Below, piece after piece: positions 51,234 through 59,433 of a DNA stretch of 64,000 bases; the first letter of the stretch is position 1; each line of letters opens with the position of its first letter. The stretch is from Tractidigestivibacter montrealensis (GTDB lineage: Bacteria; Actinomycetota; Coriobacteriia; Coriobacteriales; Atopobiaceae), in contig NZ_JANSKA010000002.1 in NCBI RefSeq assembly GCF_024741235.1, positions 186,001 to 250,000 on the forward strand, read 5' to 3'. The notes below the pieces were generated by a model. That model saw nothing but the letters and a program-made list of their open reading frames with translations. It was not told the DNA's origin and did no database searches. Both the position numbers and the translations under genes were made by a program.

Positions 51234-53023
51234 TGGCCGCCCAACGTGACTACAGCAGGCGCGCGTCGTGGAGGGTTCTCACGCAGCTCGTGCGCCCGCA
51301 TTGGCGTCTGGCGGTGGCTGCCTGCGCGCTGCTGCTTGCCGATATCGTGGGCATGCTCCTTATCCCCACTCAGCTTTCGGCGCTCGTGAACGTGGCCGTG
51401 GGCACACGCAATACTACGGAGCTCACCTCGCATGGCGTGGCCATGCTTGTGGCTGCCGTGGTGGGCTCCGGCGGGTGCGTGGCCTCCTACTACGTGGCCT
51501 CTCGCCTCGCTGCCTATGTGGGTCGAGACCTGCGCGTGGCCGTGTACAAGAAGTCGCTTGCACTCTCGGGTGCGGACTTCAACTCGTTTGGCATGGGCTC
51601 GATGATCACCCGTACGCTATCTGACGCCAATGTGGTGCAGCAGACCCTGCTCATGACCTTCATGATGGTCTTTCCGGTACCTGTGACCTGCGTGGTTTCC
51701 ATCGTCCTGGCATATGGTATCGACCCCGTGATGGGGCGCATGCTCCTTGTCATCACAATCGCGATGCTCGCCATCTCGGGCGTTGCCGTTGCCAAGTCCA
51801 CACCCATCTTCATGGCTATGCAGGGTTTTGTCGACCGTATGAACTCGCGCCTGCGCGAGGTGGTCACTGGTACGCGCGTAATCCGCGCCTTTGGCAAGGA
51901 GGAGCGCGAGCGCGGCCGCCTGGACGAGACCTTCGAGGACTACGCTACGAATGCCATCCGTGTGAACATGCTCTTCTCGATTGTGGACTGCTCGACGTTC
52001 TTCCTCATGAACGTCGTCGAGGTACTTGTCATGTGGATGGGCGCAGACCGCGTGGGTGCGGGTGCCATGCAGATTGGCTCCATCTCTGCGCTGCTCGAGT
52101 ACGCCATGCTCATCCTCTTCTTCATGATGATGGCCCAGTTTGCAATCATCCAGGTGCCCAGGGCACTTTCGTGCCTCACGCGCACGGCGGCCGTCCTTGA
52201 GGCGGTGCCCAGCGTGGCAGACCCTGAGTCGCCCAAGTGCCTGGCTGCGCCCGCAGGCCCACGGCCGGGCGACGAGGTGGCGCGCTTCTCGCACGCGAGC
52301 TTCCGCTTTGCAGATGCCGATGAGGACACCCTCCACGACCTCGACTTTTCCGTTCGCCGAGGCGAGGTCACGGCCATCATGGGCAACACTGGGTCGGGCA
52401 AGTCAACCGTGGCGAAGATGCTGCTTCGCTTCCACGACGTGACGGCAGGGTCGCTCCTCATGCTGGGGACAGACGTGCGTGAGGTAACGCAGCAGGAGCT
52501 GCGCTCCCGCATTGCCTACGTGCCGCAGCAGGCATGGCTCTTCTCGGGGACAATTGCCGAGAACCTGCGTGAGGGCGATGCCTCCACCACCGACGAGGAC
52601 CTCTGGCACGCTCTTGACGTGGCGCAGGCTTCCTTCGTGCACGAGCTTCCAGACGGACTCTCCACGCGTGTCGCGCAAGGTGGGGCGAACTTCTCGGGCG
52701 GCCAGCGCCAGCGCCTGGCCATCGCCCGCGCACTCGTGCGCCATGCGGACCTCTACGTCTTTGACGACTCGTTCTCGGCGCTCGACTACAAGACCGACGC
52801 TGCCCTGCGCCATGCCCTCGAGGGCGAGCTTGCCAACGAGGCTGTGGTCATCATCGCCCAGCGAGTGAGCACCGTGCGCCACGCGGCACAGATCGTGGTG
52901 CTTGACGACGGCCGTGTGGTTGGCCGCGGCACGCATGACCAGCTCATGGAGACGTGCCCAGCCTATAGAGACATCGTTGAGTCCCAGACGAGGGGAGGTG
53001 CCACCGCCGATGAAGGACGATAA
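51233..53023 (+). CDS. Heterodimeric ABC multidrug exporter, subunit with degenerate ATP site
   Basis: Fused TMD-NBD half-transporter of 596 residues: six transmembrane segments in the first 310 residues, then Walker A GNTGSGKST and signature NFSGGQRQRLAI. Walker B is YVFDDSFSALD, where the usual catalytic Glu is Asp. That change marks the degenerate site seen in heterodimeric exporters such as BmrC- or LmrC-type subunits. ATG 51233 shares a base with the MarR stop. It overlaps the next ABC gene by 14 bp. Likely exports drugs or lipids; substrate unknown. Confidence 0.92.
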   Translation: MAAQRDYSRRASWRVLTQLVRPHWRLAVAACALLLADIVGMLLIPTQLSALVNVAVGTRNTTELTSHGVAMLVAAVVGSGGCVASYYVASRLAAYVGRDLRVAVYKKSLALSGADFNSFGMGSMITRTLSDANVVQQTLLMTFMMVFPVPVTCVVSIVLAYGIDPVMGRMLLVITIAMLAISGVAVAKSTPIFMAMQGFVDRMNSRLREVVTGTRVIRAFGKEERERGRLDETFEDYATNAIRVNMLFSIVDCSTFFLMNVVEVLVMWMGADRVGAGAMQIGSISALLEYAMLILFFMMMAQFAIIQVPRALSCLTRTAAVLEAVPSVADPESPKCLAAPAGPRPGDEVARFSHASFRFADADEDTLHDLDFSVRRGEVTAIMGNTGSGKSTVAKMLLRFHDVTAGSLLMLGTDVREVTQQELRSRIAYVPQQAWLFSGTIAENLREGDASTTDEDLWHALDVAQASFVHELPDGLSTRVAQGGANFSGGQRQRLAIARALVRHADLYVFDDSFSALDYKTDAALRHALEGELANEAVVIIAQRVSTVRHAAQIVVLDDGRVVGRGTHDQLMETCPAYRDIVESQTRGGATADEGR

Positions 53024-54833
53024 GAACGTGCGTGACGAGAAGGACCAGCTCGACGAGGAGCGCCCGCACGACGCCATGGGGACGGCGCGTCGCCTGTGGC
53101 AGGCCGCCGGCAGGCAGCGCTGGCGCCTTGTGGTCGCCGCCGTGAGTGCCATCGTGTACGTGGCCGCGAGCCTGGGCGCCGCTGTCTATAGCGCGCACGT
53201 GGTCGACGTGCTGTGGGAGCACATCCAGCAAAGCTTCGCCGTAGGCGAGGCCTATGTGGTAGGCCTGGAAAACGGCGGCCGCGAGGTCCTCATCTACCTG
53301 GGCATCTGGACCTGCGCCTGGGCGTTTTACAGCGTTCAGTCCCTCGTGATGTCGAGCTTTGCCGAGCGCCTCAACCTTGCCTTGCGCAAGGAGATCTCGG
53401 CAAAGCTGGGACGGCTCCCGCTCTCGTACTTCGACGCGCACCAGCCTGGAGACACAATTAGCCGCGCTACCAACGACCTCGACAAGGTCTCCGAGGTTCT
53501 GCAGCGAGGCCTTCTGCAGCTCATCATCGCCTTCACCACGCTCGTGGGCGCGATCGTGCTCATGCTTGTCTCCAACCCCTTGTTGGCGCTCGTGTTCTGC
53601 GGGTTTGCCGCCCTGTCGGTAGCCGTCACCAAGTTCGCTGCAAGTCGTACGCTCGAAGCTGCCGCCGCGCGCCAGGAAGCGCTGGGGCACCTCACCGAGA
53701 GCGTCGAGGAGGCGTACTCTGGCCGTACCGTTATCAAGGCCTTTGGGCTCGAGGACGCGAGCCTCGAGGCAGTGGAGTCGCGCGCCGATAAGGTCGCTAC
53801 CACAAGCGCCCGGGCAGACTTCCTCACCAACGCAATCTCGCCCGTGATTCGCTTCCTCATGCGCCTCTCGCAGGTTGCCATAGGCCTAGCAGCAGGTGCG
53901 CTCGTGGCGGGCGGGCAGATGTCTGTCGGCGCGTTCCTGGCCTTCTTCCAGTACGTGACCCAGGCCTCGGAGCCGCTCACGCAGCTCTCGCTCACGGTGA
54001 ACATGCTGCAGGGCGCCCTTGCGGCTGCCGAGCGTGTATTTGCGCTGCTCGACGCGCCGGAGGTCTCTCCGGACCCGGAAGTGCCGGCAAAGTTGCCACA
54101 GCCCGTGCGGGGTCGTGTGGCCTTCGGTCACGTTCGCTTTGGCTACTCGCCTGAGGCGCTGCTCATGCGCGACGTCTCCCTTGTGGCAGAGCCTGGCGAG
54201 AAGGTCGCCATCGTGGGCGCCACTGGCGCCGGCAAGACCACCCTCATCAACCTGCTCATGCGCTTCTACGAGGTTGACGGAGGTCGCATAACGCTCGACG
54301 GCGTCGATACCAGGCAGCTGCGCCGGCGTGACCTGCGCCGGGAGTTTGGCATGGTGCTCCAGGATGCGTGGCTCTTCGAGGGAACCATCGCTGAGAACAT
54401 CGCCTACGGCAGGCCGGGTGCCACCCGGGAGGAGGTCGAGGCGGCGGCGCGCGCGGCGCACGTGGACTTCTTCGTGCGCACGCTCCCGCACGGCTATGAC
54501 ACGCTGCTCACCGACGGCGGCGAGAACGTGAGCCAGGGCCAGCGCCAGCTCCTGACCATCGCGCGCGCCATGCTCACCGACCCCGCCATGCTCATCCTCG
54601 ACGAGGCTACCTCGAGCGTGGACACCCGCACCGAGCAGGCCATCGTTCGCGCGATGGAGGCCATCATGGAGAACCGCACGAGCTTCGTGATCGCGCACCG
54701 CCTCTCCACCATCGTCGACGCTGACCTCATCCTGGTGATGGACCATGGCAACATCATCGAGCAGGGCACGCACGAGTCGCTGCTGGCCAAGGGCGGAGCG
54801 TACGCGACGCTCTATCGCAGCCAGTTCGCCTAG
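53010..54833 (+). CDS. Heterodimeric ABC multidrug exporter, subunit with consensus ATP site
   Basis: Second half-transporter, 607 residues. An acidic N-terminus of about 30 residues precedes six transmembrane segments. Walker A is GATGAGKTT, signature NVSQGQRQLLTI, and Walker B LILDEATSSVD keeps the catalytic Glu, complementing the degenerate partner. ATG 53010 overlaps the upstream gene by 14 bp with AGGGGAGG 10 nt before it. Its stop shares a CTAG with the stop of the convergent deacetylase. Two unequal NBDs plus the MarR gene support a drug-efflux operon. Confidence 0.92.
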   Translation: MKDDKNVRDEKDQLDEERPHDAMGTARRLWQAAGRQRWRLVVAAVSAIVYVAASLGAAVYSAHVVDVLWEHIQQSFAVGEAYVVGLENGGREVLIYLGIWTCAWAFYSVQSLVMSSFAERLNLALRKEISAKLGRLPLSYFDAHQPGDTISRATNDLDKVSEVLQRGLLQLIIAFTTLVGAIVLMLVSNPLLALVFCGFAALSVAVTKFAASRTLEAAAARQEALGHLTESVEEAYSGRTVIKAFGLEDASLEAVESRADKVATTSARADFLTNAISPVIRFLMRLSQVAIGLAAGALVAGGQMSVGAFLAFFQYVTQASEPLTQLSLTVNMLQGALAAAERVFALLDAPEVSPDPEVPAKLPQPVRGRVAFGHVRFGYSPEALLMRDVSLVAEPGEKVAIVGATGAGKTTLINLLMRFYEVDGGRITLDGVDTRQLRRRDLRREFGMVLQDAWLFEGTIAENIAYGRPGATREEVEAAARAAHVDFFVRTLPHGYDTLLTDGGENVSQGQRQLLTIARAMLTDPAMLILDEATSSVDTRTEQAIVRAMEAIMENRTSFVIAHRLSTIVDADLILVMDHGNIIEQGTHESLLAKGGAYATLYRSQFA

Positions 54834-56182
54834 CCTATCTCGTCCGGCCAGACGGCGCTTGAGGGCATGGTCGAATCGCAGCTCGCCACATAGTCCGGGA
54901 AGGAGTCGTCGCTGGCGAGAAGCTCGCTTATGGTCACGAAGGTGTAGCCCTGCGACTGGAGCGTGTCGATGATCTGCGGCAGTGCCTCGACGTCCTGGTC
55001 GCGGGGGCCGCCGCCATCGTGCATCAGGATGATGCTGCCAGAGTGTACGTTGCTGCATGCTGCCGAGACAATCTGGTCCGCACCGGGCTGCTTCCAGTCC
55101 TCGGTGTCGATGTCCCAGCGCACGGCCACCGTGGCAACGCCCTGCGTGTTGAGCCAGGTGCGCTGCGTGAAGCTCCCATAGGGCGGGCGGAACGCGGTGG
55201 TCTTCTTGCCCGTGGCGTTTTCTATGGACGAGAAGGACGAGGTCAACTGGTCGACTACTGTCTGTGGCTCCGCGTACCTAAGATCGGGGTGGTCGTAGGA
55301 GTGGCTGCATATCTGGCAGCCGGCATCCACGATGGCCTTTGCCTCATCCGGGTGGGCGTCAACCTCCTTGCCCAGGCAGAAGAACGTCGCCTTGACTCCC
55401 TTGTCCTGCAAGATCTGCAGGTATTGTGGTGTGTACTCGCTTGGACCGTCATCAAAGGTCAGAGCAACGAGCTTCTGGTCATCCGAGGGCTCAACGTCCT
55501 TCACGGTGACCACGCAGTCCTGGCCCTGCTCGTAGACCGTGCCGTCGACCTGCTCGCCAGACTCCTGGCCCGTGAGCACGTCCTTCACTGTGGTGGATCC
55601 CCATTGCGATATGTAGTTGATGGCGCCTACGTTTCCGTCCATGAGGAGCTTGGGTGGTTGGTTCACGGTCTCGGTGGTGTAGGGCTCTGTACGGTCGCCA
55701 CCGTCGCCCACCGTAATGCGCTCCCCGCCTGCGACCTTGTAGGCGCGTGCGGCGTCATAGTCCATGTCCTTGTCGTTGACGGAGACCGAGTACGGGTAGC
55801 CCTCGCCCTCGGCAAGGATGTTTCCCGAGACACTCACGTAGTTGCCCGGCGAGGTCTGGATGCCCTCGTCGCTCTTGAGCTGGTCGATGGTGGTGCCAAC
55901 CGTCACGCTCTGAAGCGTGCCGTTTACCGTCACCTGAACCGGTCGAAGCTGTGTCCACCATACAAAGCCGCCGCCGAGAAGCACCGCAAGCACCAGGAGC
56001 GGGACGAGCGTTCGCACCACGAATCGCCTGCCTCGGCTGCCTCTCCGCTCGGTCCCCTCGGGCATTGTGCTGGCGTCGCCCGTGGGGATGAAGCCCGAGC
56101 CCCTGCCTACAAGCCCAATGTTGCTGTCCTCGCGCTTCCCTTTGCGCTCGAAGCGATCCTTCTTGTCATTGCTGCTAGTCAT
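54830..56182 (-). CDS. Membrane-anchored polysaccharide deacetylase (NodB domain)
   Basis: Probable surface enzyme that removes N-acetyl groups from peptidoglycan or another glycan. The 450-residue protein has a basic cytoplasmic head and one transmembrane anchor (about 65-85, TLVPLLVLAVLLGGGFVWW). A linker with ubiquitin-like repeats (VTVNGTLQSVTVG) follows, then the NodB domain. Motifs are LTFDDGPSEYTP (metal Asp), HSYDHPDL (metal His), RPPYGSF and the C-terminal ILMHDGGG. ATG 56182 was chosen with GGAGG 5 nt upstream. Convergent with the ABC exporter, sharing its stop region. Confidence 0.9.
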   Translation of the reverse strand: MTSSNDKKDRFERKGKREDSNIGLVGRGSGFIPTGDASTMPEGTERRGSRGRRFVVRTLVPLLVLAVLLGGGFVWWTQLRPVQVTVNGTLQSVTVGTTIDQLKSDEGIQTSPGNYVSVSGNILAEGEGYPYSVSVNDKDMDYDAARAYKVAGGERITVGDGGDRTEPYTTETVNQPPKLLMDGNVGAINYISQWGSTTVKDVLTGQESGEQVDGTVYEQGQDCVVTVKDVEPSDDQKLVALTFDDGPSEYTPQYLQILQDKGVKATFFCLGKEVDAHPDEAKAIVDAGCQICSHSYDHPDLRYAEPQTVVDQLTSSFSSIENATGKKTTAFRPPYGSFTQRTWLNTQGVATVAVRWDIDTEDWKQPGADQIVSAACSNVHSGSIILMHDGGGPRDQDVEALPQIIDTLQSQGYTFVTISELLASDDSFPDYVASCDSTMPSSAVWPDEIG

Positions 56183-56623
56183 GCTGCCTCCGGAACCCAC
56201 ATCCGCCTCATGGTGTTGTTTTCTGCTTCGTTGTGTCGAGGGGCTGTGCCCCGCTGGCTGCGTGCAAGTAACCATAGCTCAGTTTGCCATGGCGCGCTCC
56301 GCCCTTGGCGATGCCTCGTGTCTCAATAACGGAGGCATTGCTTGGCCGAAGTGTCGCTATACCTTGGCATCCGGTGGTGGCGCTCAATGTCGGCCCTGTC
56401 CATCTCGCCCAAAAAACGCACACCAAAACAATCCTGCATGCTGGCTTCCTGAGAAAAGCGTTGCCAGGAAGCCACCTGAACCGTTTTCGTGCGCCCTTAT
56501 TGACGAGAGGCGCCCTCGCGTTGTCGAGAGCCGCGTCCTCGCCCCATTCCAACCTCGCGCGCCTCGAAAAAGGCCCTGCCGACAGTCGGCAGGGCCTTCA
56601 AACGTCCAGCTATGGGGCTTGGG
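56183..56623. other. 441-bp intergenic region between fmdB and the deacetylase gene
   Basis: No gene is supported. It holds a 10-bp hairpin TGGCTTCCTG (56442-56451) / CAGGAAGCCA (56465-56474) and the terminator of the zinc-ribbon gene at 56566-56598. The rest shows no repeat or motif I can name; on the minus strand it would be the leader of the deacetylase mRNA. Confidence 0.5.
56566..56598 (-). terminator. Intrinsic terminator of the FmdB-like gene
   Basis: AAGGCCCTGCCGAC (56570-56583) pairs with GTCGGCAGGGCCTT (56585-56598). On the minus strand a U-run (A-run 56566-56570) follows the stem. Confidence 0.85.
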
Positions 56624-56806
56624 CTACTTGCCCTTCTGGTCGGTGTTGTAGAAGCCGGAACCCTTGAACACGATGCCAGAGGTCTCGAACACTCGCTCGG
56701 CCTCATGGCCGCACTTGGGACAGTTCACCTTGGGATGGGCGCTCATGGGGTGCTCGACCTCGAAGGTGGAACCGCATGAGGGGCACTTGTAGTCATAACG
56801 AGCCAT
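56624..56806 (-). CDS. FmdB-family zinc-ribbon protein
   Basis: A 60-residue protein of the FmdB type (regulatory or zinc-ribbon family, function unclear). It starts MARYDYKCPSCGSTFEVEH and has a second CxxC, VNCPKCGHEAER, giving a four-Cys zinc site. The C-terminus (SGIVFKGSGFYNTDQ) is the typical FmdB ending. ATG 56806 follows GGAGGAAG. It is divergent from the HAD-TPK gene. Confidence 0.9.
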   Translation of the reverse strand: MARYDYKCPSCGSTFEVEHPMSAHPKVNCPKCGHEAERVFETSGIVFKGSGFYNTDQKGK

Positions 56807-56991
56807 GTTCTTCTTCCTCCGGAAGCTTGGTGCAGATGCTGTAAGGTGGCCGGCGCGAGCGTGACTGCGAGCGAGCCATGGGATACTTTACCCAACCGGA
56901 GGGATTGCTGCCAGCTCGCGGGCGGCAAGCCTGGGGACAACACTGAATCTGCTCGCCATGGCATGGCCTGTACCGCAGGGGAGAGGAAACG

Positions 56992-58356
56992 ATGGCTTTC
57001 AAGGGTGCGATCTTCGACTGTGACGGGACGCTCGTCGACTCCATGCGCATGTGGAGCCATGTGATGATCGAGCTGGCACACGCCCACGGCTGCGGGGGCG
57101 TTGACCAGACGTTCTTCGATCGAATCGAGAGCGTGACCCTGCGAGACGGGTGTCAGATCATGCATGACGAGCTTGGCATCGAGACCCCCGTCAGCGATCT
57201 CTACGAGGAGGTCTGCGCCATCGTTCGCCACCACTACGCGACTGACATCCCGATCATGCCTGGTGCTCGTGAGTTCCTCGAGGAGCTGTCGGAGGCGGGC
57301 ATCCCCATGGTCATTGCGACCTCCACGCCGCTGCGCGAGGTGCGTGTGGCGCTCGAGGCGCACGACCTCTCGCACTTCTTCAAGGACATCGTGACAACCG
57401 AGCAGGTGGGCGGTCGCGACAAGGTGTTCCCCGACGTCTACCTCGAGGCGGCCCGTCGCCTTGGCACGCCGGTGGGTGAGACCTGGGTCTTCGAGGATGC
57501 CCCCTTTGGCGTGCGCACCTCCAAGCGCGTGGGGTTCAACGTGGTTGGCCTCATGAACGACCATGACGGTCGGGACGAGAGGGACGTGCAGCCCTGGTGC
57601 GACATATACGTGCATGGCTTCGCGGAGCTCTCGCTGTCGCTTATCGAGGACTATGCGGCGGTACCGGCGGCGCAGGACGCGCCGTCTGATGCGGAGCCCC
57701 TACGCGCGCTTGTGGTTGATGGGTCGCCGGCGCCCAGCTCGCCGGCGCTTGTCGCGCGGCTAGCCGACAGGGCGGACTACGTCGTTGCAGCCGACAAGGG
57801 TGCCGAGACGTGCCGGGCTGCCGGCGTGGTGCCAGACGCATATTGCGGCGACCACGATTCCGTCTCGGCTGCGGATGGTGCCTGGGCAAGCAGCGAAGCA
57901 GGCCGCTCGATCTCGTTTCCGTCCGAGAAGTATGCGACGGACCTCTCGCTTGCCATTGACTGCGCGCGCCACGAGGCCGCGCGGCAGCGGCGTCCGCTGC
58001 GCCTTACGGTGACCTGTGCATCTGGCGGTCGGCCGGACCATGCCCTGGGCGTGGTGGGACTTCTCGTCGGAGCTGCAAACGCGTGTCCGGCGCTGGTCGA
58101 GGACTCGTTCGAGATGCGCGTGGTGTCGGCGGCGGGCGCGCGAGAGTGGCGGCTGGGCACGGACGCGCATGGGCGCATCTTCTCGGCCGTGGCCGTGGCG
58201 CCGGGAACGGTGGTAAGCGAGTCCGGCATGAAGTGGTGTCTTGACGAGAAGCCCCTCGGTCTTCTCAACGACTTGGGCATCTCGAACGTGGTGGAGAGCG
58301 AGGACGCCGTTGTGTCCGTGAGCTCCGGTGCGGTTGCGGCGTTCCTGCTGCGGTAG
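56992..58356 (+). CDS. Fusion of HAD-family phosphatase and thiamine pyrophosphokinase
   Basis: A 454-residue two-domain protein. Residues 1-215 form a HAD phosphatase/phosphoglucomutase-like domain: FDCDGTLVDSM, the motif II region VIATSTPL, and FEDAPFGVRTSKRVGFNVVG. Residues about 235-454 match thiamine pyrophosphokinase: AADKGAETCRAAG, PDAYCGDHDSV (usual GDFDS), EKYATDLSLAI, and SGGRPDHALG. TPK makes thiamine diphosphate from thiamine. The HAD half could dephosphorylate a thiamine phosphate or an unrelated sugar phosphate. ATG 56992 lies in a GGGGAGAGG context. No thi gene is adjacent. The fusion is continuous with no stop. Confidence 0.85.
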   Translation: MAFKGAIFDCDGTLVDSMRMWSHVMIELAHAHGCGGVDQTFFDRIESVTLRDGCQIMHDELGIETPVSDLYEEVCAIVRHHYATDIPIMPGAREFLEELSEAGIPMVIATSTPLREVRVALEAHDLSHFFKDIVTTEQVGGRDKVFPDVYLEAARRLGTPVGETWVFEDAPFGVRTSKRVGFNVVGLMNDHDGRDERDVQPWCDIYVHGFAELSLSLIEDYAAVPAAQDAPSDAEPLRALVVDGSPAPSSPALVARLADRADYVVAADKGAETCRAAGVVPDAYCGDHDSVSAADGAWASSEAGRSISFPSEKYATDLSLAIDCARHEAARQRRPLRLTVTCASGGRPDHALGVVGLLVGAANACPALVEDSFEMRVVSAAGAREWRLGTDAHGRIFSAVAVAPGTVVSESGMKWCLDEKPLGLLNDLGISNVVESEDAVVSVSSGAVAAFLLR

Positions 58357-58403
58357 GACGCTGTCTTGGCTGTGGCGTTGCGGCGCAATTCGAATGCCGC
58401 GCC

Positions 58404-58517
58404 TTCTCGCCGGTTAGACCGCCTTAACTGTTCGGAATCCTCGGCATGCCCGCAATGCCGCGCGATTTCGCCCTTTAGGGGGCTCCAACCGTTCGGAAAA
58501 TTCCTAACCGGCGAGAA
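58404..58517. repeat. Paired TTAG/AACC hairpin element with 61-bp period (locus 2)
   Basis: Two units with TTAG cores at 58414-58417 and 58475-58478 (61 bp apart), as at 8120-8225. The whole is flanked by a perfect 14-bp inverted repeat, TTCTCGCCGGTTAG (58404-58417) and CTAACCGGCGAGAA (58504-58517). It lies between the convergent fusion gene and rpmB. Confidence 0.8.
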
Positions 58518-58559
58518 TCCGCGGCAAACCCCGCACCGCTCCGCACCCCCCGCCGTCAC

Positions 58560-58593
58560 AAAAAAGAGGGCCGCACCAAGTGGTGCGACCCTC
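58560..58593 (-). terminator. Intrinsic terminator of rpmB
   Basis: GAGGGCCGCACC (58566-58577) pairs with GGTGCGACCCTC (58582-58593) with one mismatch. Six A at 58560-58565 give a U-tract on the minus strand. Confidence 0.85.
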
Positions 58594-58615
58594 CCTGCAT
58601 GCAATGTCCTAAAGC

Positions 58616-58804
58616 TTAGCCGCGGACGAGGTTGCCCTTCTTGAGGCACCTGGTGCAGACGTTGAGCTTCTTGCGCTGGCCGTCGACAACAACGGAGACG
58701 CGCTGAATGTTGGGCTTAAACGTGCGAGCAACCGTGCGGTGGGAGTGGCTGATGGAACGACCGGCAACGGCGTGCTTGCCGCAGATATCACAAACCTTCG
58801 ACAT
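58616..58804 (-). CDS. rpmB: Ribosomal protein bL28
   Basis: A 62-residue 50S protein beginning MSKVCDICGK with SHSHRTVARTFKPNIQ. Two CxxC pairs (CDIC, CTRC) show the zinc-binding form. ATG 58804 follows TTGGAGG with 8-nt spacing; a start 5 codons upstream is unlikely. Zinc-type L28 proteins are common in species with zinc-dependent and zinc-free paralogues, but no paralogue is in view. Confidence 0.95.
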   Translation of the reverse strand: MSKVCDICGKHAVAGRSISHSHRTVARTFKPNIQRVSVVVDGQRKKLNVCTRCLKKGNLVRG

Positions 58805-58989
58805 GACCTTGACCTCCAAAGTGCGGCGCTCGCGCGCCCGTTAATCAACAAGCCTTGCAAATATACCACTTGGGCGGCTTCTCGCAAGCGATACACACAA
58901 CTTCTTGGTATTGGTCTTGGTTCTGAGCCCCCGATAATGCGTCCTAGCCTGTGCGACCCGGCTCGTTCCGCCGACCAAACCATGTTTCC

Positions 58990-59340
58990 CTAGTATACGG
59001 GCTTGGGATCGATGAACTTGTCGGGGTCGGTGTGGGGCGCCAGTACCGAGACCATCTTCACGGGCTTGTCATAGGGGTTGTTCACGTAGTGGACCTCTCC
59101 CGGCTCGATGTGAATGAAGTCGCCGGGCTCGAGCACGTTGACCTTGCCGTCAACCACGATGTCGATCTTGCCCTCGAGGATGTAGAAGTTCTCTTCCATC
59201 ACGTTGTGGTGATGGGCGTCAAAGTCCTGTCCCGGCTGGAAGGCTACCAGTGCAAAGTTTGCCCGCGGACCCTTCATGAGGTACTTGGGACCAGAGTCGC
59301 CAAAGCGGTACTCGAACTTGTCCTCGTTTGTCACAAACAT
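58990..59340 (-). CDS. Small cupin-domain protein beside lsrK
   Basis: A 116-residue single-domain cupin. Motif 1 is DAHHHNVMEENFYILEG and motif 2 PGDFIHIEPGEVHYV, giving His/His/Glu/His metal ligands. The start at ATG 59340 is 93 bp after lsrK on the same strand, so they are probably co-transcribed. The position beside an AI-2 kinase, where other species have lsrF and lsrG, suggests it processes phospho-AI-2, but that is inference. It could also be a general metal-binding or regulatory cupin. Confidence 0.8.
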   Translation of the reverse strand: MFVTNEDKFEYRFGDSGPKYLMKGPRANFALVAFQPGQDFDAHHHNVMEENFYILEGKIDIVVDGKVNVLEPGDFIHIEPGEVHYVNNPYDKPVKMVSVLAPHTDPDKFIDPKPVY

Positions 59341-59433
59341 GTCAATCCTTCCTGTTGTGCGTTGTCGTGCGCCTGCATGGGTCTGCCGCCGGGGCCGCCG
59401 CTGCGCGGGTGCGACGGCCCTGAGGACACGGAT

